Shown here piece after piece: positions 16,584 to 26,213 of a stretch of DNA of 64,000 nucleotides. The notes under the pieces were generated by a model that saw nothing but the letters and a program-made list of their open reading frames with translations, was not told the DNA's origin and ran no database searches. The position numbers were made by a program, and so were the translations under genes. The number at the start of each line of letters is the position of its first letter. The first letter of the stretch is position 1. The stretch is from Niallia sp052318935 (lineage in GTDB: Bacteria > Bacillota > Bacilli > Bacillales > Cytobacillaceae), in the NCBI GenBank assembly GCA_052318935.1, contig JBQRKO010000017.1. One strand, written 5' to 3'.

Positions 16584-19500
16584 TTAATCGATCCCTAATA
16601 AATCTTTTACATCCGCTTCTGTTAAGGTAGATAGCAGCTGCTCTTCTGAATCGATGATTTCGTTAATAAGATGCCTTTTTTTCTCTTGCAGTTCATTTAT
16701 TTTTTCTTCGATTGTGCCTCTAGCAACTAATTTAATTACTTGTACAGTATTTTTTTGTCCGATCCGGTGGGCACGATCGGCAGCTTGTTCTTCCACTGCT
16801 GGATTCCACCATGAATCATACAAAATAACCGTATCTGCAGTCATTAAGTTTAAACCAGTACCTCCAGCTTTTAAGGAAATAAGGAAAAAATCACATTCCC
16901 CTATATTAAAGCGACGGCATAATTCCACCCGTTCTTCTGAAGGAGTCCGCCCATCTAAATAAAAGAATCGCACTTCCCTTATTGCTAGCTCTCTTCCAAT
17001 CAACTCAAGCATTTTCGTAAATTGGGAAAAAATCAATACCCTTCTTTTCGATTGTTTCGCTTCTTCTACCATGGTCATTAACTGTTCAAATTTTGCAGAG
17101 CTGCCTTGATAACCGTCCACAAACAGTCGCGGATGACAACATATTTGCCGCAATCTTGTTAATCCTGCCAAAATTCTAATCTTATTTTTCCGTAATGTAT
17201 CCTTGTCAAGATGCTTTAATGTATCATGACGCAGTTTTGCCAAATACGCTCCATATAATTTTTTCTGTTCAAGAAGCATATCCGTTGATTCCTGCCATTC
17301 GATTTTTTCTGGAAGCTCCGTGAGGACATCTTCCTTTAGACGACGGAGCATAAATGGACGAATTCGTTTTGCAATATTTTTTCTTGTTAAATGGCTGTAC
17401 TCTTTTAACCCTGAAAAAAGGGAAGGAAAAACAACGTGAAAAATAGACCAAAGCTCTTCTGAAGCATTCTCCACAGGTGTCCCCGTTAAAGCAAATCGGT
17501 AATCTGCCTTGATTTTTTTTACTGTTTTTGCTGTCTGAGTGAACGGATTTTTAAAATATTGCGCTTCATCAAAAATAACCGAATGAAAGTTTTGTTTTTC
17601 AAACCAAGTGCTGTCTTTTCGTAATAATGGATAGGAAGTAATCACTACATCTATTTCCCTTAAATCCTTCTGTAGCTTCATCCGTTCGGTTTTATTGCCG
17701 TCCATCACAACTACTTGTGTTTCAGGAGCAAATTTCATCCATTCATTCAACCAGTTATATGTCAATGATGATGGGCAAACAATTAATGCTGGAAGATTTT
17801 CTCTCCTAATCGTCTTAAGCTCTGATAAAATAAATGCAATGCTCTGCAATGTTTTCCCAAGTCCCATATCATCCGCAAGAATGCCGCCAAATCCGTAATA
17901 AGCCAATGTCTTCATCCAGTTAAATCCTATTTTTTGATAGTCCTTAAGGATAGGTTCTATATTTTTTTGCACATCAAAGTTCATACTGCCTGGCTTCTGC
18001 AAAATTGCTGCAAATTCGCGGAAAGACTCCGTTTTCTCCAACAAATGATTCTCTTCCAAAAACGCAGCAAGTGGAAAACTTTGATGGATGGATAAATCTA
18101 CACCATTGATAAGATCCTCTTGCTGAATTTGCGGCGATTGCAAAAATCGCTGTATCTCTTCCATTTCTCTTGTTTCCAAGGAGAGAAGTGATCCATTTCT
18201 TAAACGGTAGTATTTTCGTTTTTCTTCCAGTGCAGTTAAAATATCCCGTATCTCTTTTTCTGGGAAATCCATATTAAATTTAAACTCGAGCCAATTGGTC
18301 CGCTCTTTTTTTATGCTTACCTTAATCATCGGTTTGGCATTTTCCCGAAAAATTCTGTTTCTGACTGCAGTTGTAGCATACACTTGAACTATTTTTTTTA
18401 GTGTGGGAAGAGTGTGATATAAAAAAGCATATTCTAAACCTTCATTTTGCAAGATATAGCCGCTGTCTGTTTTGGAAAAAGAGCTGTTCTCCATTAATTT
18501 GAGGATTTCCATTTCTTTTTCAACATCCCGCAATAAAAATCCATTTTCCAAAACCTCTTTCTTTTCCAATGGATTCAATACAATATGGCCATAGTGAAAT
18601 TCTAATGCAGCAAGCAAACGGTTGTTTACCCGGTCCAAATATAATTTAGCAATCAGCTGATCTGTTTGAAACTGCTTCGCTGCTGCACTGCCTACCTCCA
18701 CAGCTCCCAACTTTTTTAAACCTGGAGCTACTTTTTCTAGAAAAAAATCAACCTGTTTTTTTTCAAATGGTATACTATTTGTTCCAGCTTTGTAGAGCAT
18801 TTCTTGTAAATGTACAAGCCTCTGACAATCTTGATTTTCGAGCTGCGTTAATTTTCCCTCTGTAAAGACAGATTGGTAAGCAGGCAAAATGATTATTTTA
18901 TGAAACCCAGATATGTTTAGCCGATAGTTTTTCCCTGCTGTTTCAACAAACTCAAATGTCAATGGAAGCCGCTCAATTGATACATGGAAACCAGCATAGC
19001 GGCATCCGCCATACTCTACCGTTACATTTGGGAGATTTTTAAGGGAAGGAACAAGTCGATCAAAAGAGGATGGCGGCAAAAGAAAGATTTCACTGCTTAT
19101 CCCTTCAATCTCTTTCATTTTATCTATAAACAACTTTTCATCCTCTCTCATAGAAACAAGCTGTCCAATAACGGCATCTATTTCTGCTGGAAAGCAATGA
19201 AGCTGCTGATCAAATGTAAAACCTGGGGAAAGTTTGTACGGCTTTCCTTCTTTTATATGGCTTAAAAAAGAAGAAATATTCATCACTTTCGTTGATCCAA
19301 TCTTTATGTCTATTCCAAGCAGCTGCGGCTCCTTTTCTTTACCAATCAATCGGCAAGTAAAATCCACCTCAAGTACTTCTCTGTTTTCAAAATGGCTTTG
19401 ATGACCGCTTGAACGTATAGGTTTTTCATCAAATAATTGCAATAATCCTTCTGTTAATGGATGCTGATGTATAATTGGAACGGTGCCATTTCGTTCATGT

Positions 19501-19772
19501 TCCAGCACAGCAAGCAGTACTGCGGCAATATGCTGACATTCCCGATCAAAAGAAGCTAATTTTGGACAGCTGCATTCCGATTGCATCCCTCCATCACCAT
19601 CCGTTTTAATTGTGATATAAAAATCATCGCCTCCTTTTACGATTGCTTTACAACCGTTTGCTTGATATTCCGTAAATTCGACTTTATTATTTTGATAAAA
19701 AGAATCCCCTCTTTTGAAGGAGACGGTGCCACATAATTCTTTAATGATTTTTTGATTTAGCTTTATGTTCAA
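16584..19772 (-). CDS. SWIM zinc-finger SNF2-family helicase
   Basis: A 1062-residue DNA translocase. Near the N-terminus the SWIM zinc finger is CSC...CQH (Cys67, Cys69, Cys79, His81). The middle part matches the bacterial SNF2-associated region. The ATPase core begins around 610, with Walker A in DDMGLGKT (about 635), the DEAQ box (about 734), LTGTPVEN, and the C-terminal helicase motifs FSQFTKMLELI, LISLKAGGTGLNL and RAHRIGQ. B. subtilis has the related YwqA helicase with a separate SWIM protein YwqB; here SWIM and helicase are in one chain. The start is a TTG ten bases after GGAGG. A role in DNA repair or transcription-complex remodelling is inferred from family only. Confidence 0.93.
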   Translation of the reverse strand: MNIKLNQKIIKELCGTVSFKRGDSFYQNNKVEFTEYQANGCKAIVKGGDDFYITIKTDGDGGMQSECSCPKLASFDRECQHIAAVLLAVLEHERNGTVPIIHQHPLTEGLLQLFDEKPIRSSGHQSHFENREVLEVDFTCRLIGKEKEPQLLGIDIKIGSTKVMNISSFLSHIKEGKPYKLSPGFTFDQQLHCFPAEIDAVIGQLVSMREDEKLFIDKMKEIEGISSEIFLLPPSSFDRLVPSLKNLPNVTVEYGGCRYAGFHVSIERLPLTFEFVETAGKNYRLNISGFHKIIILPAYQSVFTEGKLTQLENQDCQRLVHLQEMLYKAGTNSIPFEKKQVDFFLEKVAPGLKKLGAVEVGSAAAKQFQTDQLIAKLYLDRVNNRLLAALEFHYGHIVLNPLEKKEVLENGFLLRDVEKEMEILKLMENSSFSKTDSGYILQNEGLEYAFLYHTLPTLKKIVQVYATTAVRNRIFRENAKPMIKVSIKKERTNWLEFKFNMDFPEKEIRDILTALEEKRKYYRLRNGSLLSLETREMEEIQRFLQSPQIQQEDLINGVDLSIHQSFPLAAFLEENHLLEKTESFREFAAILQKPGSMNFDVQKNIEPILKDYQKIGFNWMKTLAYYGFGGILADDMGLGKTLQSIAFILSELKTIRRENLPALIVCPSSLTYNWLNEWMKFAPETQVVVMDGNKTERMKLQKDLREIDVVITSYPLLRKDSTWFEKQNFHSVIFDEAQYFKNPFTQTAKTVKKIKADYRFALTGTPVENASEELWSIFHVVFPSLFSGLKEYSHLTRKNIAKRIRPFMLRRLKEDVLTELPEKIEWQESTDMLLEQKKLYGAYLAKLRHDTLKHLDKDTLRKNKIRILAGLTRLRQICCHPRLFVDGYQGSSAKFEQLMTMVEEAKQSKRRVLIFSQFTKMLELIGRELAIREVRFFYLDGRTPSEERVELCRRFNIGECDFFLISLKAGGTGLNLMTADTVILYDSWWNPAVEEQAADRAHRIGQKNTVQVIKLVARGTIEEKINELQEKKRHLINEIIDSEEQLLSTLTEADVKDLLGID

Positions 19773-19813
19773 AAACGGTTCTCCTCCTGTAGAAATTCTA
19801 TTTCTATTTGAAA

Positions 19814-20302
19814 AGCTCTGTTAAACTTGCCTGTTGATTTCCACTGCAGGCATTCGCTTTCCGCGGGCGGTCCGGGAGCCTCCTCGGCGCTGTGCGGAGG
19901 CCACTGAAAAAGTGAATGCTATAATATATAGGTAGTGACAATCCAAGCAACGCAGAGGTTTTCGTTCGGTTTTCCGAGGCTTACCACACGCTTTCCACGG
20001 GGCGAGCGCCGAGCCTCCTCGTCGCCTTGCTCCTGTGGGGTCTCGCCTGTCTCGCTAATCCCGCAGGAGTCGTGCGGACGCCTCTCCTAACCAACATGAT
20101 GGTCGTTTCCAAACTATCTATTCCATTTTTATCCTAATAAATTTAAGTGTTTCACCTATAATTATATCTAATAAAACACTTTTTCAGTGCCGTCGCTGTG
20201 CGCCTGTGGGGTCTCCCTTTGACTCGCTTTTCCCGCAGGAGTCTCACGCCTTCCGCTCCAATCAACAAAGTTTTAAAATCAACAATTAGCTTTAACACAG
20301 CC
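19814..20302 (-). repeat. dispersed mosaic repeat, copy C (compound)
   Basis: The longest copy. It starts with AGCTCTGTTAAACTTGCC, a terminus like those of copies A and E, and ends TTTAACACAGCC in inverse orientation, giving imperfect terminal inverted repeats. It holds two CACTGAAAAAGTG palindromes (19912-19924 and, reversed, 20177-20189), one complete G+C-rich core and a partial second core (GACTCGCTTTTCCCGCAGG). The AT-rich module shared with B and D lies between them. The architecture implies insertion of one repeat into another. Confidence 0.85.
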
Positions 20303-20320
20303 ATTTGAAAAAAACAATGT

Positions 20321-21289
20321 TTACTCACAAACCAACACTTGTCTGATAAAATTTCCTTTTTTTGCAACTGCACGATCCTTAATTATAAATCCTGCTTCTT
20401 TTATAAAAAAATCGATCTCTTCTACCGTAATAATAACGGCTTTGTCTGCAAAACGGCGGGCGTATTGCAGCATTTCCAATTTCGTTTCAGAAGGCAAAAC
20501 AGAACAAAGATTATATGGCATATCGATTATAGCAACATCATAATGAGTTTCTATATCCCGTATATCCATTAACCTTACTTCGCCTTCTAGTCCAAAAAAA
20601 GCGATATTTTCCCGTGCTCCTCCCGTTACAAGAGGGTTTCTGTCACTGCCGACAATGTCTATCCCCATCGATAATGCTTCTATTAAAACAGTTCCAATTC
20701 CGCAGCAAGGGTCAATCACTTTTTTTCCTTTTGGATTCGGGACAGCAATATTCACTACCGCTCTTGCCACACGTGTGCTAAGAGCAGTTGAATATTGTTG
20801 TGGTTTTGATTGATGCTTCAGCCAAATCGACTCGCTTTTATGATAATTTCCAAATACCAAGCCATCCTTTACAGGCATCACTGCAAACAAATGTTCAGGG
20901 TCTACTAAATTGACCGTTCCTTTTATCTCCATTCCTATCATTCTTGCCATTTCTCGTCTTTTTTCAAACGGAAATTCCCCTCGAAAATCAGGATTTTCGA
21001 TAAAAATAACTTTAAAGGTAGTATCTTTAATGTGCAAGTCCCTGACCTGACATATTATTTCCTCCACACTTTTTCCTTTATATAAAAGATCTATTCTGTC
21101 TTTTATAAATGGACTGCGACTTGGATCTATCCGCAACGGACTTTCTATTAACAAGGTTTCACTATCAACATGGAACAATGACCGCATTTCCAATCTGCAT
21201 AATGATATTTCATCCTCATGACACGCATATGTATATAAATAATTTAATGGTCGTTCATTATGATCGATCAATCTTTTCCCGCCTAACAT
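20321..21289 (-). CDS. TRM11-like SAM-dependent RNA methyltransferase
   Basis: A 322-residue protein with an N-terminal region that may be a degenerate THUMP-like domain. The C-terminal Rossmann methyltransferase has the SAM motif DPCCGIGTVLIEAL, an acidic loop (GSDRNPLVTGGARENI) and IIDMPYNL, the position of the (N/D)PPY catalytic motif of N2-guanine methyltransferases. Here the first proline is Met. It resembles the TRM11/TrmG10 group that modifies tRNA G10. No strong ribosome site precedes the ATG at 21289. A TTG at 21271 lies 7 bases after AGGCGGG and may be the true start. Confidence 0.82.
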   Translation of the reverse strand: MLGGKRLIDHNERPLNYLYTYACHEDEISLCRLEMRSLFHVDSETLLIESPLRIDPSRSPFIKDRIDLLYKGKSVEEIICQVRDLHIKDTTFKVIFIENPDFRGEFPFEKRREMARMIGMEIKGTVNLVDPEHLFAVMPVKDGLVFGNYHKSESIWLKHQSKPQQYSTALSTRVARAVVNIAVPNPKGKKVIDPCCGIGTVLIEALSMGIDIVGSDRNPLVTGGARENIAFFGLEGEVRLMDIRDIETHYDVAIIDMPYNLCSVLPSETKLEMLQYARRFADKAVIITVEEIDFFIKEAGFIIKDRAVAKKGNFIRQVLVCE

Positions 21290-21453
21290 GCTGTTTATTT
21301 TCTTATTATAATGGAAAAAATCAAGAATTGTTTAGTTTATTGATTTTTTACTACCTTCTATCTGTGGATTTAAAGAAAGAATTTAATACAACTTATTTCG
21401 TTAAAATTATTTTTTATACCAAAAAAATTTTTACTTAACATAATACTAATTAT

Positions 21454-21484
21454 ATGTTAACCTTTCATATGTAATAGTTTACAT
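21454..21484 (+). promoter_or_regulatory. BirA-type biotin operator upstream of bioY
   Basis: ATGTTAAC-N15-GTTTACAT, arms matching at 7 of 8 positions, overlies the promoter region 25 bases before bioY. The form and position fit the BirA operator of Firmicutes, where biotinoyl-AMP-bound BirA represses biotin uptake genes. An additional partial dyad TTAACATA/TATGTTAA begins at 21435. Confidence 0.7.
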
Positions 21485-21506
21485 TTTAAAAGTGAGGTAA
21501 AAAATA

Positions 21507-22049
21507 ATGAAATTAAAAAATTTAATATTATGCAGCTTTTTTGCTGCGATAACAGCCATTTTAGCTCAAATGGAAATTCCATTGCCGTATGTTCCGATTA
21601 GCGGTCAAACATTAGCAGTTGGATTAACAGCTACTATCCTTGGAAGCAGATACGGAGCAATCTCCATGATTTGCTACTTATTGCTAGGAGCCATTGGATT
21701 ACCTGTATTCGCAGGAGCAAGCGCTGGGTTTGGCGTATTAATTGGGCCCACTGGCGGATATATCTTTGCCTTTATTATTTCTGCATTTGTTACAGGTTAT
21801 ATTTTAGAAAAAACAACGTATTCGATTCCAATGGCCTTTGCTGCTAATACAATTGGCATGATCATTACATTAATTCTAGGAACCATTCAATTAAAGTTTG
21901 TACTTGATATGAGCTGGAGTGCTGCACTAGATGCTGGAGCTTATCCTTTTATTGTGGTTGGCTTAATTAAAGCATTTTTAGCGAGCTGGATCGGCATTAT
22001 CGTACGAAATCGACTAGTTCATGCAAACCTTTTACAAAAAATATCTTAA
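21507..22049 (+). CDS. bioY: biotin transporter substrate-binding subunit BioY
   Basis: A 180-residue membrane protein with about six helices and the BioY signatures LAQMEIPLPYVPISGQTLAV and LLGAIGLPVFAGASAG-GVLIGPTGGY. BioY is the S component of an energy-coupling-factor importer that binds biotin; the shared EcfAAT module is encoded elsewhere. The start ATG follows GTGAGGT. A BirA-like operator lies just upstream and a perfect terminator follows, so it is a monocistronic, biotin-repressed gene. Confidence 0.95.
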   Translation: MKLKNLILCSFFAAITAILAQMEIPLPYVPISGQTLAVGLTATILGSRYGAISMICYLLLGAIGLPVFAGASAGFGVLIGPTGGYIFAFIISAFVTGYILEKTTYSIPMAFAANTIGMIITLILGTIQLKFVLDMSWSAALDAGAYPFIVVGLIKAFLASWIGIIVRNRLVHANLLQKIS

Positions 22050-22096
22050 TAGGGTAAGAGTGAATTATTCGTGAGTAGAAAAAGAGTATAGTCAGA

Positions 22097-22147
22097 GAAT
22101 GAAGACCCATAGAAGGCTGCTGCCACTATGGGTCTTCATTCTTTTTT
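22097..22147 (+). terminator. intrinsic terminator of bioY
   Basis: A perfect 16-bp stem starts GAATGAAGACCCATAG (22097-22112), with its complement at 22126-22141, followed by TTTTTT. Confidence 0.95.
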
Positions 22148-22336
22148 ATGGAAAAGGGGCCGGAGCTACGCCAATTTTAATAGAACAATACGAGTGATGG
22201 TGCTCCATAGTTTGTTTTTTATCCTTATGATGGATGAAGTAGCTCCGCTCACGCCACCTTTATTAGGTTTGCATCTGCCTTTCCCTTGTTAGATGGCGGA
22301 GACGAAGGACGAGACTTCATAGGAGTTTTATATCGC
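22148..22336. other. intergenic stretch with mildly G+C-rich segments
   Basis: It contains GGGGCCGGAGCTACGCC (from about 22156) and GTAGCTCCGCTCACGCC (from about 22239), partly complementary, and GGCGGAGACGAAGGACGAG near 22295. It may be a decayed relative of the mosaic repeats (compare GGCGCCGGAGCTAGAC at 7686). No gene is seen. Confidence 0.3.
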
Positions 22337-23239
22337 TTAACTGCGTTCTTTATTTACTTTTTTCCTGCTTAATAAATAAAAAACAATAAAAATAACAATG
22401 GACCAGATTAGAGAAATGCCCGGAGAGTCATTAACAGTTTTAAATAAGCTTGGAATATCTCCTGCTACCGAATCATCAGTAGTTAAAAACCAAAAAAGGA
22501 ACATATTATTGGCAGCATGTGCCCCAATGGATAGTTCCAAGCTGCCTGTTTTAACAGAAATATAGGTTAATGCAAATCCTGTTACAATATAATCCAAACC
22601 TACGAAAACAAATGATTTACCCATTTCTGGATTAGCAAAATGCATGGATCCAAAAATAAGTCCAATAATAAGAGAAAGTAGAATCGGCTGTTTTAATCTT
22701 TTTCCTATCCACTGCAGAAGCATTCCTCTAAAGAACAATTCTTCTGACGTTGTTTGGATTGGCACCAAAATTAAAACAATTAAAAATAAAATGATATATT
22801 CTTTCACATGTACATTATTCCAGCTATACTCAGATGAATTAAATAGAAAATCAATAAGTGTCGTGAGTATCAGCAATCCGCCAAATACAGCAAATCCCCA
22901 CAATACTCTACCCCAATGGATTGTTTTATTGGGCGTAATAAGTGTTATGAAACGTCTTTTATGTATAAAACGAACCCCTATCCAAATGCCAATCACCCAT
23001 AAAATATTGACTATATGTGTTAACAATAAATTAAGATTGGGGTTAATACCAACAGGCATTGCTGTATCAAAATCAATATACGTACTTTCATCACCATCGA
23101 AGTAAACCATTATTGCTTCAATTACACCGTATATTATCGAACCAACAAACATAAATGCAATGGCTATAAGAACGGAACTTAAATAACGCTTCCAACTGTT
23201 TTTCCCCTCTGTAACATTCAAATAACTTTTTATCGTCAT
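22337..23239 (-). CDS. CPBP family intramembrane glutamic endopeptidase
   Basis: A 300-residue polytopic protein with about eight hydrophobic segments. It carries the CPBP (Abi/CAAX prenyl protease-like) motifs EELFFRG, FGSMHFANP and AHAANN, which hold the catalytic Glu-Glu-Arg, His and His-Asn residues. Family members cleave prenylated or membrane peptides, or protect against self-made bacteriocins. There is no bacteriocin gene beside it here. The start ATG is three bases after AAAGGAGAGG. It is a single gene facing the bioY terminator. Confidence 0.88.
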   Translation of the reverse strand: MTIKSYLNVTEGKNSWKRYLSSVLIAIAFMFVGSIIYGVIEAIMVYFDGDESTYIDFDTAMPVGINPNLNLLLTHIVNILWVIGIWIGVRFIHKRRFITLITPNKTIHWGRVLWGFAVFGGLLILTTLIDFLFNSSEYSWNNVHVKEYIILFLIVLILVPIQTTSEELFFRGMLLQWIGKRLKQPILLSLIIGLIFGSMHFANPEMGKSFVFVGLDYIVTGFALTYISVKTGSLELSIGAHAANNMFLFWFLTTDDSVAGDIPSLFKTVNDSPGISLIWSIVIFIVFYLLSRKKVNKERS

Positions 23240-23404
23240 CCTCTCCTTTTGTCCTTCAGACTTTTTCTTTAATAGTATACCTTGGCATAATAAGGAAATC
23301 TATATATTTCTAATCAGCTTTAAATAAGGCAATTTTGCAACAAGTAAATGAAAAAGCGCAATGAAAACAACGAATTTAGTAAAATGAATAAGGAGGTGTT
23401 TCTA

Positions 23405-23851
23405 ATGGAAAAATTACAGATGATATTATCGAAAAGCAATTATAAGTATGAATTGATCCACCATGAAAAACCGATCCGTTCAGCAAAGGATGGCTCCAGC
23501 TATTTCGGTATTCGCATCGGCCAAACAGCTCCATCATTAATACTTAAAACCGATAGAGGATATTTTTATCTCGTTGTTTCTGGTGAACGAAAAAAGGTTT
23601 GTTTCGAAAAAATAGCGGAATTAATAAACTGCTACAAAGTAAACTTAGCTTCACCTGATGAAGTTGAAAAAATGACCGGATTCCATGTAGGAAGTGTGGC
23701 AATGATTGGCATTGACTTGCCTTGCATCGTTGACAAACAGCTTTTCCAATATGATTTTATTTACGGAGGCACTGGTGAACCAACGACGACATTAAAAATA
23801 GAACCACATGCATTACACGAATTGAATGATGTTGTAGCCTTATATGAATGA
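23405..23851 (+). CDS. YbaK/aminoacyl-tRNA deacylase-like protein
   Basis: A 148-residue protein of the YbaK/EbsC (tRNA-editing, INS-like) fold. It shows YELIHHEKPIRSAKDGS at the N-terminus, a central LILKTDRGYFYLVVSGERK strand pair, then VGSVAMIGIDLPCIVDKQLFQYDFIYGGTGEPTTTL, in the arrangement of the editing-domain family. Members hydrolyse mischarged aminoacyl-tRNA. The start is the ATG at 23405 behind an optimal AAGGAGGTG; the frame is open for 19 codons upstream without another ribosome site. Substrate specificity cannot be read from the sequence. Confidence 0.78.
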   Translation: MEKLQMILSKSNYKYELIHHEKPIRSAKDGSSYFGIRIGQTAPSLILKTDRGYFYLVVSGERKKVCFEKIAELINCYKVNLASPDEVEKMTGFHVGSVAMIGIDLPCIVDKQLFQYDFIYGGTGEPTTTLKIEPHALHELNDVVALYE

Positions 23852-23937
23852 TATGGTTCCTTCTAATCGTTTGAAATATATTGCTTTAACTTTTTTCACC
23901 ATTAATTAACAGATGATGATAGACCTTAAAATACAAA

Positions 23938-24319
23938 GGCTGTTTTCTAAAAGTTTGTTGTTTTTGAATAAAACAATAAACATGGTTAAACACTGAGCAG
24001 CCTGAATACACGTAGACTCCTGCTTAGAAAAGCGAGAAAGACGAGACCCCACAGGAGCATAGCGACGGCACTGAAAAAGTGTTTTATTAGATAATTTGTA
24101 GGTGAAACACTTAAATTTATTAGGGTAAAAATGGTATAGAGAGTTTGAAAACGACCATCATTTTGGTTAGGAGAGGCGTCCGCACGACTCCTGTGGGATT
24201 AGCGAGACAGGCGAGACCCTGCAGGAGCGTAGCGACGAAGCGGCTCGGCGCTCGCCCCGCGGAAAGCGAAGTGTATGCAGGCTGAGGGTTAAATAACAAT
24301 AATCTATACAAAAAGAGCC
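23938..24319 (+). repeat. dispersed mosaic repeat, copy D (nested insertion)
   Basis: Termini GGCTGTTTTCTAAAAGTTTG and, reversed, GGCTCTTTTTGTATAG form imperfect terminal inverted repeats. The first core is interrupted after GAGCATAGCGACGG by CACTGAAAAAGTG (24069-24081) and an AT-rich module ending GAGAGGCGTCCGCACGACTCC. A second complete core then follows (GGGATTAGCGAGACAGGCGA ... GGCGCTCGCCCCGCGG). This copy shows the nesting most clearly. Confidence 0.88.
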
Positions 24320-24326
24320 AATACAA

Positions 24327-24362
24327 AAAACGAGCACTCTTATTTTTTGAGATACTCGTTTT
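24327..24362 (-). terminator. intrinsic terminator of the mnt operon
   Basis: AAAACGAG (24327-24334) pairs with CTCGTTTT (24355-24362) just past the mntA stop, with a T-rich minus-strand tail. Confidence 0.75.
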
Positions 24363-24368
24363 GTTCTA

Positions 24369-25304
24369 TTATTCTGCTAAGCCCTTATGAATAGTATCTA
24401 GGTTCCATTTCACCATCTTAAGATAACTATCTCCTTCAGAACCTGGTTTTCCGATAGAATCAGTGAAAACTTTTCCTTTAATCTCAACACCTGAATCTTG
24501 AGAAACCATTTCCATACTTCTTGGATCAACACTTGATTCAACAAATAATGCAGGTATATGACCTTCTCTTATAATGTCGACAATTCGTTTTACTTGTGCA
24601 CTTGTTCCTTGACTTTCTGTATTGATTTCCCAAATGTATTCTGCTTTTAATCCGTAAGCAGCAGAGAAATATTTAAATGCACCTTCACTCGTTACCAATA
24701 CACGTCGTTCCTCTGGAATATCAGCAAACTTTGCTTTCGCTTCATTGTGCAAGTCACTTAATGTTTTAATATATTCAGCAGCATTTTTTTCATAATCTTC
24801 TTTATGTTTTGGATCTTTTTTAATTAAAGCATCGCGTACATTTTCCGCATATTTAATACCATTATTTAAATCAAGCCATGCATGCGGATCCTGTTCTGAT
24901 TCTTTCCCTTTTGACGTTAAATATTTTGGAGCAACCCCTTTGCTAATACAAAAAACTTCCTCATCTTCTTTATCTTTTTTACCTGCAGTCTCTAACATTT
25001 TGTTAAACCAGCCATTTGCTGTCTCTAAATTCAAACCATTATAAAAAATCATATCTGCATCTGTACTTGCACGAATATCTCCTGGCAGTGGATCATATTC
25101 ATGTGGGTCTTTACCTACTGGTACAATGGAGTGAATAGATACATGCTCCCCACCGACATTTTTTATGATGTCAGCAAGTATAGAATAAGTAGCCACTATC
25201 TTCACTTTACCATCTGATTCACCATTATCACTAGATTTACCACAGCCAGCAACGCCGAATATAATTAATATGGACATTAACCCAATTATAAAAATTTTCT
25301 TCAT
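24369..25304 (-). CDS. mntA: manganese ABC transporter substrate-binding lipoprotein
   Basis: A 311-residue cluster A-I metal-binding lipoprotein: signal peptide with lipobox GVAGC (Cys21), then VGKDPHEYDPLP (His68), QDPHAWLDL (His141), TSEGAFKYF (Glu207) and FTDSIGKPGSEG (Asp282). The His-His-Glu-Asp ligand set and spacing match the manganese-type PsaA/MntC proteins. No His-rich loop of the zinc-type ZnuA proteins is seen. It delivers the ion to the permease and ATPase encoded just upstream. It is the last gene of a three-gene operon; the start ATG follows AGGGAG. The MntR-like box before mntB supports manganese. Confidence 0.92.
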   Translation of the reverse strand: MKKIFIIGLMSILIIFGVAGCGKSSDNGESDGKVKIVATYSILADIIKNVGGEHVSIHSIVPVGKDPHEYDPLPGDIRASTDADMIFYNGLNLETANGWFNKMLETAGKKDKEDEEVFCISKGVAPKYLTSKGKESEQDPHAWLDLNNGIKYAENVRDALIKKDPKHKEDYEKNAAEYIKTLSDLHNEAKAKFADIPEERRVLVTSEGAFKYFSAAYGLKAEYIWEINTESQGTSAQVKRIVDIIREGHIPALFVESSVDPRSMEMVSQDSGVEIKGKVFTDSIGKPGSEGDSYLKMVKWNLDTIHKGLAE

Positions 25305-25334
25305 TAAAGTAGCTCCCTCTTATTTATTCTTATC

Positions 25335-26198
25335 TTATATTTCACGTGAACGAACACGTTGTTTATATGATCTAATTTTATTCCATAAAATGCCTTGCTT
25401 TGGTGAAAATATAAAAGCGATTAAAAAGAATATCGTTGAAACAACAACAATAGATGCTCCTGATGCTAAATTATAGATATAACTATAATAAAGGCCAATT
25501 ACCGAAGCCAGTGTTCCAAAAGTCACAGCCAACCAAATCATCACTGAAAGTCTATTCGTTAATAAATACGCCGTTGATGCAGGTGTAATTAACATAGCAA
25601 CTACAAGTACAATCCCAACTGTTTGTAAGGATGCAACAGTCACAAGTGTTAGCAATGTCATTAGCAAATAATGAATTACTTTATTTGGAAGACCATACGC
25701 AGCTGACATAGTAGGATCAAATGAACTAACTAATAATTCTTTAAAAAATACAAATACGACTATTAAAATAAATAATCCGATAAAAAAAGTAATCCACATA
25801 TCGGATGTACGAACAGCTAGCACATTTCCAAATAAAATATGGTAAAGGTCACTTGAACTTTTTAACATCGTAATTAATATAATTCCTAGTGCAAAAAATG
25901 TACTAAACATAATACCAATCGCTGCATCATTTTTAATGCGGCTATTCTGACTTACATATCCAATGCCAAGCGCCGCTATTAACCCACTGACTGCGGCACC
26001 AAAAAAGAAATTAAAACCAAAAATATAAGAAATTGCAACTCCCGGCAAAACAGCGTGAGAAATCGCATCCCCCATTAATGACATCCCTCTTAAAATAATA
26101 AAGCTTCCAATTACACCGCAAATAACACCAACCATTACAGAAGTCAACAATGCTTTCTGTAAAAATCCATAATTCATTACCGCCTGAATAAAATCCAT
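25335..26198 (-). CDS. mntC: manganese ABC transporter permease
   Basis: A 287-residue integral membrane protein with 8-9 helices of the ABC-3 metal permease family (GVICGVIGSFIILRGMSLMGDAISHAVLPGV at the N-terminus). It lies between the ATPase and the lipoprotein genes with short gaps, 15 bases to mntB and 30 bases to mntA. Only one permease gene is present, whereas B. subtilis mntABCD has two; a homodimer is expected. The start ATG follows AAGGAGGAGG. Confidence 0.92.
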   Translation of the reverse strand: MDFIQAVMNYGFLQKALLTSVMVGVICGVIGSFIILRGMSLMGDAISHAVLPGVAISYIFGFNFFFGAAVSGLIAALGIGYVSQNSRIKNDAAIGIMFSTFFALGIILITMLKSSSDLYHILFGNVLAVRTSDMWITFFIGLFILIVVFVFFKELLVSSFDPTMSAAYGLPNKVIHYLLMTLLTLVTVASLQTVGIVLVVAMLITPASTAYLLTNRLSVMIWLAVTFGTLASVIGLYYSYIYNLASGASIVVVSTIFFLIAFIFSPKQGILWNKIRSYKQRVRSREI

Positions 26199-26213
26199 TT
26201 TTCCTCCTCCTTT

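Noticed and set aside
21435..21460. TTAACATA/TATGTTAA dyad as the main bioY operator
   Set aside because: Its spacer (10 bases) does not fit BirA sites; the overlapping ATGTTAAC-N15-GTTTACAT does.
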